Of a stretch of 64,000 bases of DNA, positions 30,720 through 42,400 are shown piece after piece. The number at the start of each line of letters is the position of its first letter. Position 1 is the stretch's first letter. This DNA comes from Diplolepis rosae (taxonomy: Eukaryota > Arthropoda > Insecta > Hymenoptera > Diplolepididae). The stretch spans positions 22,895,501-22,959,500 of the forward strand of contig JAPYXD010000723.1 in NCBI GenBank assembly GCA_030998225.1, given 5' to 3'. Both the position numbers and the translations under genes were made by a program. The notes beneath the pieces are model-generated. The model worked only from the letters and a program-made list of their open reading frames with translations. It searched no databases and was not told where the DNA came from.

Positions 30720-31200
30720 AAAAGACATGGGAAACTGTACAGGAAACCATATCGAAAACTACATGGGAAACTATATAGGATCCAGGCTCAAATTACTATA
30801 CAGTTTTCCATATTGTTTCCTGTTTAGTTTCCCTCATAGTTTCCCATATTCACGGAGAAACATTTTATATCAATTTTTACTATAATATTTTTCAATTTAG
30901 GGGAAAACGTATCACTGCGTATTTTTGTTAGTAAAAATACTAAACTTTATAATAATGATATGAAGCTTCAGCATAGTTCATAGCAAATTTTACTATAGTT
31001 TATACTAAAGTTTCATATCATTATTATAAAGTTTAGTATTTTTACTGACAAAAATTATCAAAGTGATAAGTTTTTCCCTAAATTGAAAAATGCTTTAGTT
31101 AAAATTAATGCAAAAAGTTTCTCCATGTTGTTTCCCATATAGTTTCTTACATAGTTTCCTAGGTAATTTCCTACATGGGATTTTTCAATATGGTAAAATA
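30720..31200. repeat. Simple (A)GGAAACTATATGG-type repeats in both orientations
   Basis: Units of about 14-16 bp such as CATGGGAAACT are in one orientation at 30727-30790 and in reverse (AGTTTCCCATAT) at 30800-30850 and 31128-31190. A foldback element (30851-31127) has inserted between the reverse-oriented units. Confidence 0.7.
30851..31127. mobile_element. 277-bp foldback MITE with CACGGAGAAAC ends
   Basis: Starts CACGGAGAAAC and ends GTTTCTCCATG. The two halves are inverted copies almost to the centre (TAGTAAAAATACTAAACTTT at 30930 mirrored at 31030), leaving a short loop around 30985. No ORF. The tip matches that of element D at 5817-8839. Confidence 0.85.
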
Positions 31201-31204
31201 TGTA

Positions 31205-31839
31205 CAGGGTGGGCCATATAAAATGTTAAATGTTAAAAGTCAATAAAAAACGGCTTGATATTTTCCAAAGTTCTAACATTTATTTGAAAGGTTGTTTTAT
31301 GAAATTTATTTGTGGAAAACAATTTCGGACAAATGACCACCACGGCTGAGTTTACAGTAGCTTATCCGATCCATCCAATTTTGGAGTACTTTCTCGATGG
31401 TTTCAGGCCTTATAGCAGCAACAGCAGCTTGAATCTCGTACTTTAGATCTTTAATTGTTTCTGGATGGTTGGCGTAACATTTATCTTTAACAGCTCCCCA
31501 CAGAAAATAGTCCAACGGAGTTTAATCGTAGCTTCTGGGATGCCAATTCACATCACCTCTTTTGCTGATTATGCGATTTTCGAAGATAGGGCGTAAAAGA
31601 TTGAGTGTAGCGTTTGCTGTATGGCACGTAGCGCCATCCTGCTGGATCCAAATGTTGTCGTAGTCTTCCTCTTCAATTTGCTTGAAGAAAAATTTGGATA
31701 ACATTGCGCGATATCGCTCACCATTGATGGTTACGACGGATCCTTCTTCATTTTCGAAGAAAAATGGGCTGATGATTCCACCAGACCAAAATCCACACCA
31801 TACAGTGACTCGTGCTGGGTTTTTGTAAAGAGAAACCAT
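31205..31839 (-). pseudogene. Mariner/Tc1-type (IS630) transposase fragment
   Basis: The terminus CAGGGTGGGCCATATAAA at 31205 is preceded by TA. Reading the minus strand, two frames give the C-terminal catalytic part: VWCGFWSGGIISPFFF, YDNIWIQQDGATCHTA (second catalytic Asp in the QDG motif) and, after an in-frame stop at about 31522, PLDYFLWGAVKD (third acidic residue). The N-terminal DNA-binding half and the other terminal repeat are missing, so it is a truncated dead copy. It differs from the similar enzyme at 55809-56892. Confidence 0.85.
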
Positions 31840-32446
31840 TATAATTATTTGTAGATCTTTTTATTTAAATATTCTCAACTTATTCAATTTAAAATTGAAA
31901 ATATTACTAATTGAGCAATTCTCAATGCCGCATCATTTTTAATCTGTCCACTTATGATTATGAAATGTTAAAAAAATTTGGAATTCAAATGATTTTAAAA
32001 CCCTTTCATTTTCAAATCATTGTATCATTAATTTATCTTATTTATTTCAAATTAATTAGTTGAGTTTGAAATTTATTGTACTTTTGTGACATTTTAATAT
32101 CTGTAATTTAATTTTCATTTGCAAGATTGTAAGAGTATTGGATCTAAATTCTAAACTCAGAATTCCAATTTCTCATTTCGACCAAAAATATTGACAGTAA
32201 CAATTTTTCCCTTTACAGATGTACTTTATTACCTAAGGTATAGGCAAGGAAGAATTAAAGTTATATATTGTCTGAAAATAGATTTTCAAGAAAGGTAATT
32301 ATGATAGAATGTCTCAAGTAAAAATGATTCTTATTTTCAAAATTTACATAAAAATACAATTAAATAACATTCTGAATTAACAATATTCAAAATCAGTCGA
32401 GTTAAATCAAAGAAAGCTAAAAAATAAAACTACATAAAAATACAGG
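31840..32446. other. AT-rich sequence without recognisable content
   Basis: I see no ORF, repeat pair or splice signals of note between the mariner fragment and the THAP-domain gene. Confidence 0.4.
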
Positions 32447-33449
32447 TTATGAAGTGTATTATTCCCGGCTGTGACTCTACCACTGATTTAAAATATAATT
32501 TTCGGAAAAATGGGGGAAAAAGACACTTTTTTCGTGCACCAAGAACAATAAGTAATCCCAACCTGAGTTGCAATATTTGTAACTATAACATTATTTTAAC
32601 TGTAATCTTTGATGCAGATTTTATCTAGCTTTTATTGAAATTAAATTTCTAATTAAGTAGTTCAACATGTATCTAATGAATAACATTCCTTTATTTTCGT
32701 GTAGTATGAAGTATGTATTCCCTATTTATTGGAAAACATTTTTTATAAATAAAACTTATTTTAAAATATTTCTTTGACAGGAAGAGAAGCTTCAAATTTG
32801 GCAGAATGCAATATCTGCATCTGCGTGTGGACCAAGAAATAAGCCACTAAAGAGTACTGATGTCTTATGTCATCTGCACTTCAAGCATGAAGATATTTGG
32901 TGGAACTATCCTGAGTGCAAAATGCCTGATGGAACATATTTCTCCATGGAAAGGAAAAAACCAGCGTTGAAAGCAAATGTAGTAACGTCTATTTTTCCAA
33001 AAAAGGTACTGGAATGCGCACACTTCCTAGGAGAAAGAAAGGTACCTGATGACGTGAAACATTCACAGAAAGAAAGTGGTACGTTTTTACAACAACCTTC
33101 AGCTGATTGCCCTCTTTCTTTGCATGGCTTGAATAAGTCTTCCTCAAAAGTGGATGGTGATCCAAATTATTTTTCTAAAGCATGTGCACGTTTTGAAACT
33201 CAAACTATTTCACAAGTTTCTGCTAAAGAAAAATGTGAAAAGACTAAAGTAGAGGAGAAAGTCAAATTTATAAAAGTGTGTAAAGAATTAAAACATGATC
33301 CCAACAGCGTACCTCTGCCTCGCTCTGGAGTCTGGTTGTCGAACGTCGTAAATACTCCAGCTTTTTAATGTATAATGTGGTCTCTTTGGTCAGACGATGC
33401 TTCAAAAGTTAAGAAACAAATTGTGCTCAAACCAGATATGACAATTAGT
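32447..33449 (+). pseudogene. THAP-domain gene fragment, P-element-transposase-like
   Basis: Exon 1 (32447 to about 32546) starts MKCIIPGCDSTTDLK and reads HFFRAP, the first half of a THAP zinc finger (C-x4-C). A GTAATC donor and the second AG of TTTGACAGGAAG before about 32790 join in phase to KLQIWQNAIS and LCHLHFKHEDI, which supplies the C-x2-H of the finger. The frame goes on with MPDGTYFSMERKKPALK to a stop at 33368. In-frame homology-like sequence after the stop (IMWSLWSDDASKVKKQIVL) leads to a GTAAGT donor at 33450. THAP plus such a tail suggests a P-element-derived transposase that has acquired a stop. Confidence 0.65.
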
Positions 33450-33834
33450 GTAAGTAATATATTTTGAAATATCGGTCGTTTCTGCTCATTAATTCGAAAA
33501 AATTATAACTTGTAAATTTTTAAAATTCTTATTGAAGATTCAATTCCATTGTAGCGCTTAGTCATTTCAAGGAAAAAGAAATTATATATATTTACAAATT
33601 TTATTCTATATACATATTTCAACGTAAATTAACCTTAAATTAATAAACTTATGATTATAGACCCAGCGAAACGTTTTTGGCACTCCTAATTATTTTAATT
33701 CACAAATTAAATTGCGTGTACAATTTCCACGACGTTTGAGAATCTTCTCCACTAAAATATTACATTTCATCAGAATTCTTATCCAGCTTTACAACAAAAA
33801 TTATTAAACACATTGTGAGTAGCACAAATTATTT

Positions 33835-34140
33835 TTTAAATAGCCATTTTGTCAACAGCTTGTAAAAGTTCAATTAATTCCTTTAAATTACTGATTCGTT
33901 TTCCCCGATACGATGAAACAATTTTGTCATCAACAAACACTTTTACATACCTATTGCGAAATACAGCAATTCGTTTCTTAATGCAGCAAGAAGTTTCCAC
34001 TTTTTGGAACCCAAAGAATTTATTATTACCCTTTACGAAACCCCATTGTGGCGAGGGTAATTCTATTTCATGCAGTGATTCTTGAAAGCTTTTAAATATC
34101 TGATCCTTTATGCATTTACTGCTCCTTTTACGTTTTTACA
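33835..34140 (-). pseudogene. Fragment of a THAP-associated protein, opposite strand
   Basis: The minus strand gives KDQIFKSFQESLHEIELPSP, WGFVKGNNKFFGFQKVET, KKRIAVFRNRYVKVFVDDK and LKELIELLQAVDKMAI before a stop. This pattern of a short, largely beta-stranded domain is common near the C-terminus of insect THAP-domain proteins. It faces the THAP fragment at 32447-33449, so the two come from different elements or from an inversion. It has no start and no neighbouring exons that I can see. Confidence 0.4.
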
Positions 34141-34194
34141 ATTTCGTACTCATATCTGCAAATTAAAAGCATACAATAGTATATTACATAACAA

Positions 34195-34291
34195 GGGCAG
34201 AAAGTTGAGATTCCTGCACTACGCGCCATAATGCCCGAGGCGAAGCCGAGGGCACCATGGCAGGCAGTTCAGGGCTCTCAAATTTCTGCCC
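34195..34291. mobile_element. 97-bp GC-rich mini-hairpin element
   Basis: GGGCAGAAAGTTGAGA at 34195 and its near-perfect reverse complement TCTCAAATTTCTGCCC at 34276-34291 bound the unit. The interior has a second palindrome, TGCCCGAGGCG/AAGCCGAGGGCA. It is much more GC-rich than its surroundings. Confidence 0.7.
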
Positions 34292-34315
34292 ATGTAGTGT
34301 ATGCTATTTTTCTTG

Positions 34316-34624
34316 CTACCCGGTCGAAAGTACGAAAACAATTGCATGTGTCCATTGGAATATATTGATGCCTGCCCCGACATTTGCGGCACGAGCGGAG
34401 CGAGTGTTGCTGGTCGGGGGGGCAGGCATCAAATCCCTATATGAATTAAGGTTTAAATTTCTACTTCCTTGTTTCCATCTTTGGTAATTATCATAGACTA
34501 GCATGTATCTGTCAACGGACTTTTTGGGTAAGGTGTCAGTTTCTACTATTAATTGAGCTTCAGTTTCAAAGTTTTTATTAATTTCTTCTTCATCTGTCGA
34601 TTCATCAGATGATATGTCATTCAT
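34316..34624 (-). pseudogene. N-terminal fragment of a recombinase-like mobile-element protein
   Basis: Starts with an acidic MNDISSDESTDEEE. LPKKSVDRYMLVYDNYQRWK follows, a pattern I know from insect proteins related to Crypton-type tyrosine recombinases (KKS.DRY...Y..F..W). The rest of the frame is read through an inserted hairpin (34366-34433), so the protein is cut short. The family assignment is weak, because the flanking inverted repeats would fit another type of DNA transposon. Confidence 0.35.
34366..34433. mobile_element. 68-bp GC-rich mini-hairpin inside the recombinase-like frame
   Basis: TTGATGCCTGCCCCGAC and its reverse complement (with three extra G's) bound an inner palindrome CACGAGCGGAGCGAGTG. 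It resembles the unit at 34195-34291 in size, GC content and a palindromic CGAG(C)G core, but the outer sequence differs. Confidence 0.65.
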
Positions 34625-34860
34625 TTTTTTATTTTTATTTTTGTTACACTTCAGTCACTACTATTACATTCTAAATAATATTCACTCATTGCAACTAATA
34701 AACATTAGCAGAGAGCGGACAAATTTTGACGCTTGAGGTTATTTACGTTTTTACTCCCGCTATTATAGAGGGCGCGCATATAGCTTGACCAATGCATGAA
34801 TGTTAGACTTTCTGCCGTGAAATTGGTGCCGAAACCACGTACTTTCGACTAGGGTAGTAA

Positions 34861-35280
34861 GAAAATAAATTTAACATTAATTTTTATAATCCACTGGATC
34901 TCCGAGACCAATATATTTTTAAATCTATTGTAAGAACATGCATTTTATGTATGTTTTAACAAATTGAATTTAAAAATAATATTAAAAATTAAAAACAAAA
35001 AGAACTTTTTGAATCAAACGTATTTTACATAACTATCGACCGCATTTATAACCAAACATATATAAATTTTAAAGGTAGCTACTTACATTATTCTATTTCC
35101 CGACTCCACGAATTATTCCGGAAAACCACGACGTGATCAATGGCTTTGATATGTCTCCTTATACTCCTCCATGGTATATGCTATCTATAGACGAAATAAG
35201 GAGAGAGCCAAAGTTTCCCGAAAATTTTCGAGCATCTCCGTGTTTTCGAATTCAGAAGAGGAGAAGTCGGTTGCGCGCGC
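34861..35280. other. Spacer downstream of tango
   Basis: AT-rich at first, then mixed sequence. No supported gene. The last part probably lies just beyond the tango polyadenylation site. Confidence 0.4.
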
Positions 35281-35301
35281 AAACAAACTTACAGCTCCTA
35301 C

Positions 35302-35307
35302 TTTATT
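35302..35307 (-). terminator. tgo: tango polyadenylation signal candidate
   Basis: AATAAA on the minus strand (TTTATT on plus), about 135 bases after the tango stop codon. It is the first such signal downstream. Confidence 0.5.
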
Positions 35308-35442
35308 CACACGGACGTGGCCTGTAATTGTGTGCGCATGGTTGGCGTGTCCGATCTGAGCACACTGAGTCGGATGCGTAATTATTTGAAAAACTGTGCA
35401 GAGTGAAACAACAGTGTTTTTGTTTTCATTGTTTAACTGCTA

Positions 35443-36451
35443 CTAGAAGTTAGCGTTAAACATAGTGAGGTCCTCAAATCCAGAGGCTCCACCTTGATCT
35501 TGCAGCATTTGTAGCATATCGGATAGTTCCTGCGGTTGAGGACCAGGTGTTCCTGGCACAGCATGAGTTTGTTGCCCTTGTCCAGGCACTTGAGCGGAAT
35601 TTTGTCCGTTGTCTTGTTGCTGAGTTTGGTGCTGCTGTCCTTGCCATCCCCACATTTCTGAAATGAATTATAATTTATTAAGGATTAAAGATGCAAACGA
35701 TATTATCAAAATTTTAATCGAACGCATTAAAATTTGTAAAGTGTATTGTGGCATGAGTTTAAAGCCCATTCACGAGATTTACAAGATGATTGAAAATTTC
35801 TTGTATTGAATTCTTACCAGGATTATTAGGCACAGTAGTGACTGCGTGATACTGCGCAGCCTGAGTTTTGGCACCACTGCTAAGTTGAGTGTAAGTCGGA
35901 CCACTCGGAGATCTTAAGGGACTTAATTGACTATACTGGTAACCTTCCGTCACTGGTTGCTGCTAGAATAAATCAGTTGAATTTTACTGAACTCTTAGTT
36001 AAAAAACTTTTCCGTATGACTTTGATAATACAAATTAATTACCTGCCGTCCAATGGCCCACGTTTGTTGAACAGGTGTCGGGGATGTATTTGCTGGTTTT
36101 TGAATTCGACTTAAAACGGAAGAGGATGCACTTTGCTGTCCAGGTGATCCGTAGGCTATCGGTGATTGAGTCGTTTCGTATCCTTGATAGACGTTCTGTG
36201 TACTTGATGGTCTAGCTTGTTGCGGACCTGTAACTGAAATTTTCATTTTATTATTCCAAATCTAATAAAGTTATAAAGAATATTTTAAAAAATTGCCTGC
36301 GGTAGACACAGCTGCTGGATGTTGCCTCATATGCTGCGCAGGATAAATTGAATCACTAGCAGGATGTCTCTGAAGAGAATAGTCTAAACCAGGTTGACCA
36401 TAAACCACAGTTTCGTTTTCTGGCTGTCCCTCGCCTCCAGGATGAAATGGC
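35443..36451 (-). CDS. tgo: Four C-terminal tango exons (transactivation region)
   Basis: Exons 36297-36451, 36043-36233, 35818-35962 and 35443-35657 encode a Gln/Pro/Ser/Tyr-rich low-complexity region typical of the tango/ARNT activation domain, ending in conserved [16 protein letters not shown] and [11 protein letters not shown]. The intron between the first two has donor GCAATT and acceptor TTTCAG. Phase supports the GC-AG reading, and no GT nearby keeps the frame. Confidence 0.85.
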
Positions 36452-39400
36452 CTATACAGTAATTTGAGTAAGATTTAATTTTTAATTAGCTTTATACGAA
36501 AAATAAACATTTTGTTCACTCACTTCGCTGTTTGATTGGAGCAAACGATGTATTCAACTTCGTTAGTGAATGGATTCACGAAAGAATAAGCTGACGTTCT
36601 CAGCCAGACCCAATCGCGATTTTTGGCTCGAAACCGGTACATCACCGATAGCATTTGTCCCTTGAGCTTTATAACTGCAAATATTAATTTAATTATCAAT
36701 ACTTTAATTAAAAAGAAATTATAGTTAAAATTCTATGCGAAGCTTTAGTCGAAGAATTACCTTGATCGAAACTATCTCGCATGTGCGAAAGATCCTCCGG
36801 ATGAAAGAACTCGTAACACGGATGTCCCAAAAGTTCGGATGGAGTATATCCTAGAATTCCCCCAACCCTTTGATCTACGAAAGTGAATTTTCCCTCTTCA
36901 GTGTGGCGTGAGATAAACTCTGTAAGCATCCAAAACAAGAAACAGCTCTTTTTAATCTTCAGACTTACTACACTCAAAATTCCAATCTAATTTCTATATG
37001 ATCTATATTTGTAGTTTCAAAAAATCAAACTTACCGCTATTGCTATTAGAACCACTTAAATCACTCGTGTTTGGAGTACTAGTAACCTGCAATCGCCCAA
37101 TGGCAACCAGACAGTAATGTGTGGAGACTTCATCACTGACGACCCCATCTGGTCCAGGCTGAACACCTCTGTCACCTAAGCCCACACCTGGTACACATGG
37201 GGGAACAAAATCACCTACAGCGTAAAATTAAAGGTCAGTTCTTGTTCCTTTCTTGATGACAATGTGCAAAGATATTAAAGAGTGCTCTACAATTTAAAAT
37301 AAATTTCTGAATATAACTGATTTCGAAATAACTGGAAGTTTTCTCTCTTGATAGAAGTGATTTTAAATATCTTGACATCTACTCTACATACACTTTCAAA
37401 TGCCATAGGAAATAGAACAAAAAGCGATACCAAACTCACCGGTGGGGGGCCAGTTTTTAATGTACCCCGTACAGTGGACGACAGCGTAACCCTGACTGTC
37501 TCTGGCAGGAGGGCCAAGGGAATTTCTTTGTTTCATGCGATGAAGGCCATGAGCTGCAGCCATATCGCCAGTAGTTTGCAGATTTCCAACCTTCATACGG
37601 CAGATGAAGCCACGTCTGGATCCCATGCATAATCTCACCGAGGCTGTAAGGTCAAAAATTATACTTTCACCTTTTTTATTTTTATTTAGCATTACTTTAA
37701 AAAATGCTTCAAAAATCTACTTCAAACATCCGTGACATTCAAGAATTTTCCTGTTCCTTTTTTTTTGAAAATTAGACTAAAATATTTATAATGTAGAAAA
37801 TTAACTTCTTAATTGCACTTCAGAAATGAGAAATACAAGAATTGGGAATCTTAACTTACATTGATGGCCCTCTTTCTTCACAGTTCCCGTTTTAAGATCG
37901 AGGACTCTTCCAGCATGTTGAGGCTCTGCTGTGCTCAGTTGTTCCTGAACTTTTTCTTTATCGTCAGGATGAACTTGAGAGTACAAACTGGTTCCGTACC
38001 AGTCACTTTGGGAGTAATTTAGAACAGGTGCGACAGAATCAGAAACGTAGATGATTCTGCCTGTATCACAACTGACAACGAAGAGGAACCCATCGGCGGC
38101 TTCCAGGATCAAATGTTTCAGTTCTTGATCGGTCAGGAAAGAAGGTTTATAAGTCCCATCGGCACTTGTATTTCCAGTGCCTAAAATACAATAAAAATAA
38201 ATGAACACGGGGCACATCGCCGGTGGAGCGAAGGCAACTATCGAGGTGCAAGATCGGAATTGCAAAGCGGACAGGATACTGGGAGGCGGTGAGCGCAGTA
38301 CGATGCGATCTTTACCCCGATATGCGAGAAATTCCGGGAAGAGGAACTTTAACGACTTCCAAACAAGATCTATGGAAGACCCTTGTGACCTTCGTTACCA
38401 TTGCTTTCTAAGAGACCCCAGGTATTGAGCTCTTTGACTTCATTTTAATCGGACATTTTTTCTTAAATCTTACACCCTAGAATCTCTAATGATCTTCGAT
38501 CAAAACTACCAACCTTATTCAACGCACTCTAAGAAACAAATTAATAAAGACAGAGAACTAAAAAAAGCCAATGGGAAGGACATAAAACCTAAATAAAATA
38601 AAGGTAAATACATTTTTTACCAAGTTCCATTTTCTCACTCTAATAAAGATTTTTAACTAAATAAAAAATACTTGAATATTATATTAAGTCACATGAACTC
38701 ACTCGACGAAATCGCATTATCAAGATTAACCGTCTTAAAGGCTAGCTTTATTGGACTATGAGAAAGGATTTGCTTGAACGTAAACCTCGTGAATTGTCTG
38801 TTAGTTCATACAAAATGCTATTTTCTTCAAGGAAAAGGTTGAGAATTTATATTTATTTCTAGATCAATTTTAAATTTAGAAATAATCGCTATTACGTTAT
38901 TTAAGCCACCAAATCATAATCATACGTAGTCAACTCACTAGTACAGTTGATTATTCCAGGAACATTATAAAATATTTATCAATTCAGATTTAATTTAACC
39001 CTAGCTTCTCACAATTTTTTTCCGAACGAGACTATTGAAATATATTTTAATAAGAAAATTATTAATTCAACTTTCTACACCGGAAAAAAATACGTAAGTG
39101 AAAATAAAGAGCTATATAAGATATTTTACCAAAGAATTCATCAGTTTAGAGTAAAGACATAAATGAAAATTGAAATTAATTCCTCTTCCTTTGGATTATT
39201 AATGATAACATAAATTAAGCATTACCAACAATTATGTCTCACAATTTTGAATGATAATTCAACTCAAACTATCTGTAATTTTGTATATGAAACCTAAAAC
39301 AAAAATCTTACTGCAATCAAAAGTGAATCCGCGATTTTCTGCTAAGTTCACAAAATCTATGATAATTTTCCAGTTTTTCCCCGATTCTACATTCTGCCAT

Positions 39401-42400
39401 TTTTCTGTCATCTATTATAAGGCATCGAATCAGTTCTATCAACATCTTTAGTATCCTAAACAATAACAAATTCTTCTAGGTCTCCATAGAAGTTGGAAAT
39501 TCTGAATTTCGATGAGGAATCAAATCTGAAGGAAAGAACTGGCTTCCTCGGAATAAGCTTGCTGAGAATCCAGCCAAGTATGTGTACTCCCATATCGAGG
39601 GAAAGGTTTTACAGAATTCAGTTATTTCTCGCAATCGGTGTAAACGTGTCGTTGTTGAAGGCTCGATTGGAATAGTGGGAGTATAACATAACAGACTACC
39701 GAGATCCCATGACAGTCTTGGTCAGGTAGCGAACGAGAGAGACAGAATTCCTCTCTTCAAGCAATTTGTAATCAACAGAGCTCTTGTCAAGAAAGAGGAG
39801 AAGTGGCTATAAACAATGTGACATTCTACCAATACGAGAAGCTATCTCGACCTGGGTGAGTGTGTTGGCAAGTGCGTGAGTACACGCGTGTATAAAAGAG
39901 TCAGCCGATCAACCCCTTCCAACCACGCACCGGAAGCATAGATCGCGCTTTCTGCATTCGATATGGCCATTCCAACTCCCTTCGCTCGGGATAACGCCAC
40001 TTTGCCACCACTTTGCCTCGTCGAAATCACCACGAATCTCACGATCATGTCTACTCTCTTCTACATGACCAAACATGAAGATTGACAATGATTCCCTGAT
40101 GTCTAAATATCCCTGTCCGCTACATCCTTTCAACCATTAATCACTCGTTAACTGGAAAATTGAATAAAAATAAAAAGGATTTTAGTATATAGTCTTTTGC
40201 AAATCAAATTTCAATTTATCAAGATATCATTAGTCATTTTGCGAATATTGAATCGCTTTTAGTTTGGATATTTTTCCAGGGTCTGAATTATTTGGTCAAT
40301 CGTTTCAAGTTTCGCGAGATATAAAGAGAAATATATTTATGCTCAACTTCGTATGTGACGATTAAACGAATCGTTAGTTTAAAAATCTGGCACGATCCGT
40401 GTAAATAATTTGAACGATACGATACACGATTACAGCGAGTACTCTTTTTAAAAGTCAGTCAACTGTATAACACTCAAGTTATGTCTCGGCCTTGCAAATT
40501 ATCATAGAGCACATCAAACTTTTCATTTGTGTTACATTCTGAAAGTATTTTAAGAAAAGACATCTTATCAACCGGCGATTACAAGTTTCTAGTAGAATAA
40601 CTAAACAAAGCCCTAATGCTATTTTAACACTAAATAAAGAAAATAGTTTGAAGATTGTAACTCTAACAATGAAAATCTGAGTTCTGGAAAACAAAAGAGA
40701 TCAATTCTAAAAGCTTAGGATTCAAGGATTGCAATGCTTCACTAATTCCATTTTAGAGAAAATTATTATTTTTTTTATTCAAAGAGAGAATTTTCATTTT
40801 AAAAACTTAACGTTTATTAACAAGTAGAATTAGATTACACCAAAAAGCGGTTTTTCTTCTATTGTCAGTGGCTATTTCATCCGACAAAGAAAAAAAATAG
40901 AAACCGTTATGCAAAATGAAATACTGAGAATAATACAATAATCGAAAAGTAGATTGACTTAGTACAAAGAAAGGTTTCGTCACAGCCATCATTAAATTCA
41001 ATGCTCTGGGAACGTTGGAAGTTGTCAGCGACTTTGAATTGGCCCTGTCAGTTATAATGGTTTGCGACTTGGTCTGAATTGAGCGCATGGCCAACATAAC
41101 GGTGTAGGATTCATACAGGATGCGCTAACATGATATTTCGTCATCGTAGGATCGACATCAAATAAGAGACCCGGAAGATCCCTTGGTACCGTTAACTACA
41201 CCGATCTTGCCTCTAGTACACGCGATATAATCCCACAAATCTACCCTTCAACTGCTGAAAAAGTGAAAAGTGAGGGTATTTCATTGATGGAAAAACAAAG
41301 CCAAGTACTCCTAAACCTATAATCACAAAGTTATGGTTGAGACATCCTTAACAGGTTAAATTATTATTTAACCTTAAGGTAATTCCTTAGAAGCATTAAA
41401 ATTATAATTTAAAGTTAACTTACCCCTTAAATTTTTCATATGAGCCACAGCCATTCGAAGAATAGTTAATTTGTCAGGTTTCCGGGCTAGGGCCGAACAG
41501 GTTGGGACCATGTCCGATAACTCGGTGATGTAGGCGGTCATCTTGTTCCGCCGCCGCCGCTCGATCTCGCAATGATTCTCCCTACAGTTAGACGCAAGAC
41601 AAAACCAAGGTAATTGCATAGTTCAAGATACTCTGAAAATTGAAGGTTCTTAAGTCTGAGATTAGGAGCTCAGAAAAAAAGTTCAGATTGTTATCTTCAG
41701 AGATGATTATTTTGCAAAAATCATTCGAACTTTTTCTTTACATAATTCTTTTCAATACGTCAATAGTGTTATAAAATAAAATTACAGAATCAAATAAGGG
41801 TAGAAAAAAGTATCCGATCAGTTTTAGATCGTAAGATGTAGATTTTAGAAATGAAAATTCTAATCAAGGTTCATCTAGAACTTGTCAAATAATTTTATGC
41901 GTCCTTATTCAGTTCAGAGGATAAATTGAGTGGCTAAATGTAACGAAAAATTAAATCTTAAACCTTCAATTTTCCCTAAAAGGGGTAATTAGCAGTTTGG
42001 AAAATCAGATTGTAGCCACGTGGGGAGAAAGAGAAACCTGTGTTTATAGGCTGAGTAGTGGTGCAAATTTTACGCCTCGTTATAGAATCTTCATCTCCTT
42101 AAGCTTTCAAGTTTTTTCCCACAATGCAAAAAACAAATAATTTTACCATAATATAAGGAATTGCAGTTCATAAAAGAAAGTATAGCATTAAAAATAAATC
42201 ATCTCCATAAATAAGAAAAGATCATATCTAATAAATGTATATCAATAAATTTTACTTCGTGTATGCTAAATTTAGCAAGATTTTTCATTTCAAAATTTTT
42301 TTCATCAAATTATTGAATGAAACAATTACTTCATCTTAGAAATTAATTTTGTTTCAATATTTATAATCTTAAAAGTCAAAATCACAATGAAGACGTTTAC

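Larger units (their letters stand above)
34314..34860. mobile_element. Short DNA element with (G/A)CTACCC..GTCGAAAGTACG ends
   Basis: GCTACCCGGTCGAAAGTACG at 34315 and, reverse-complemented, ACTACCCTAGTCGAAAGTACG ending at about 34859 are inverted terminal repeats with one indel. They enclose the minus-strand frame 34316-34624 and a small hairpin unit. Confidence 0.55.

Noticed and set aside
32281..32446. Promoter or upstream exon of the THAP gene
   Set aside because: AT-rich with no convincing TATA box or splice signals; not supported.
38201..38428. Plus-strand frames in the tango intron
   Set aside because: They lie just beyond a tango exon acceptor, have no family match, and are probably intron sequence with moderate GC.
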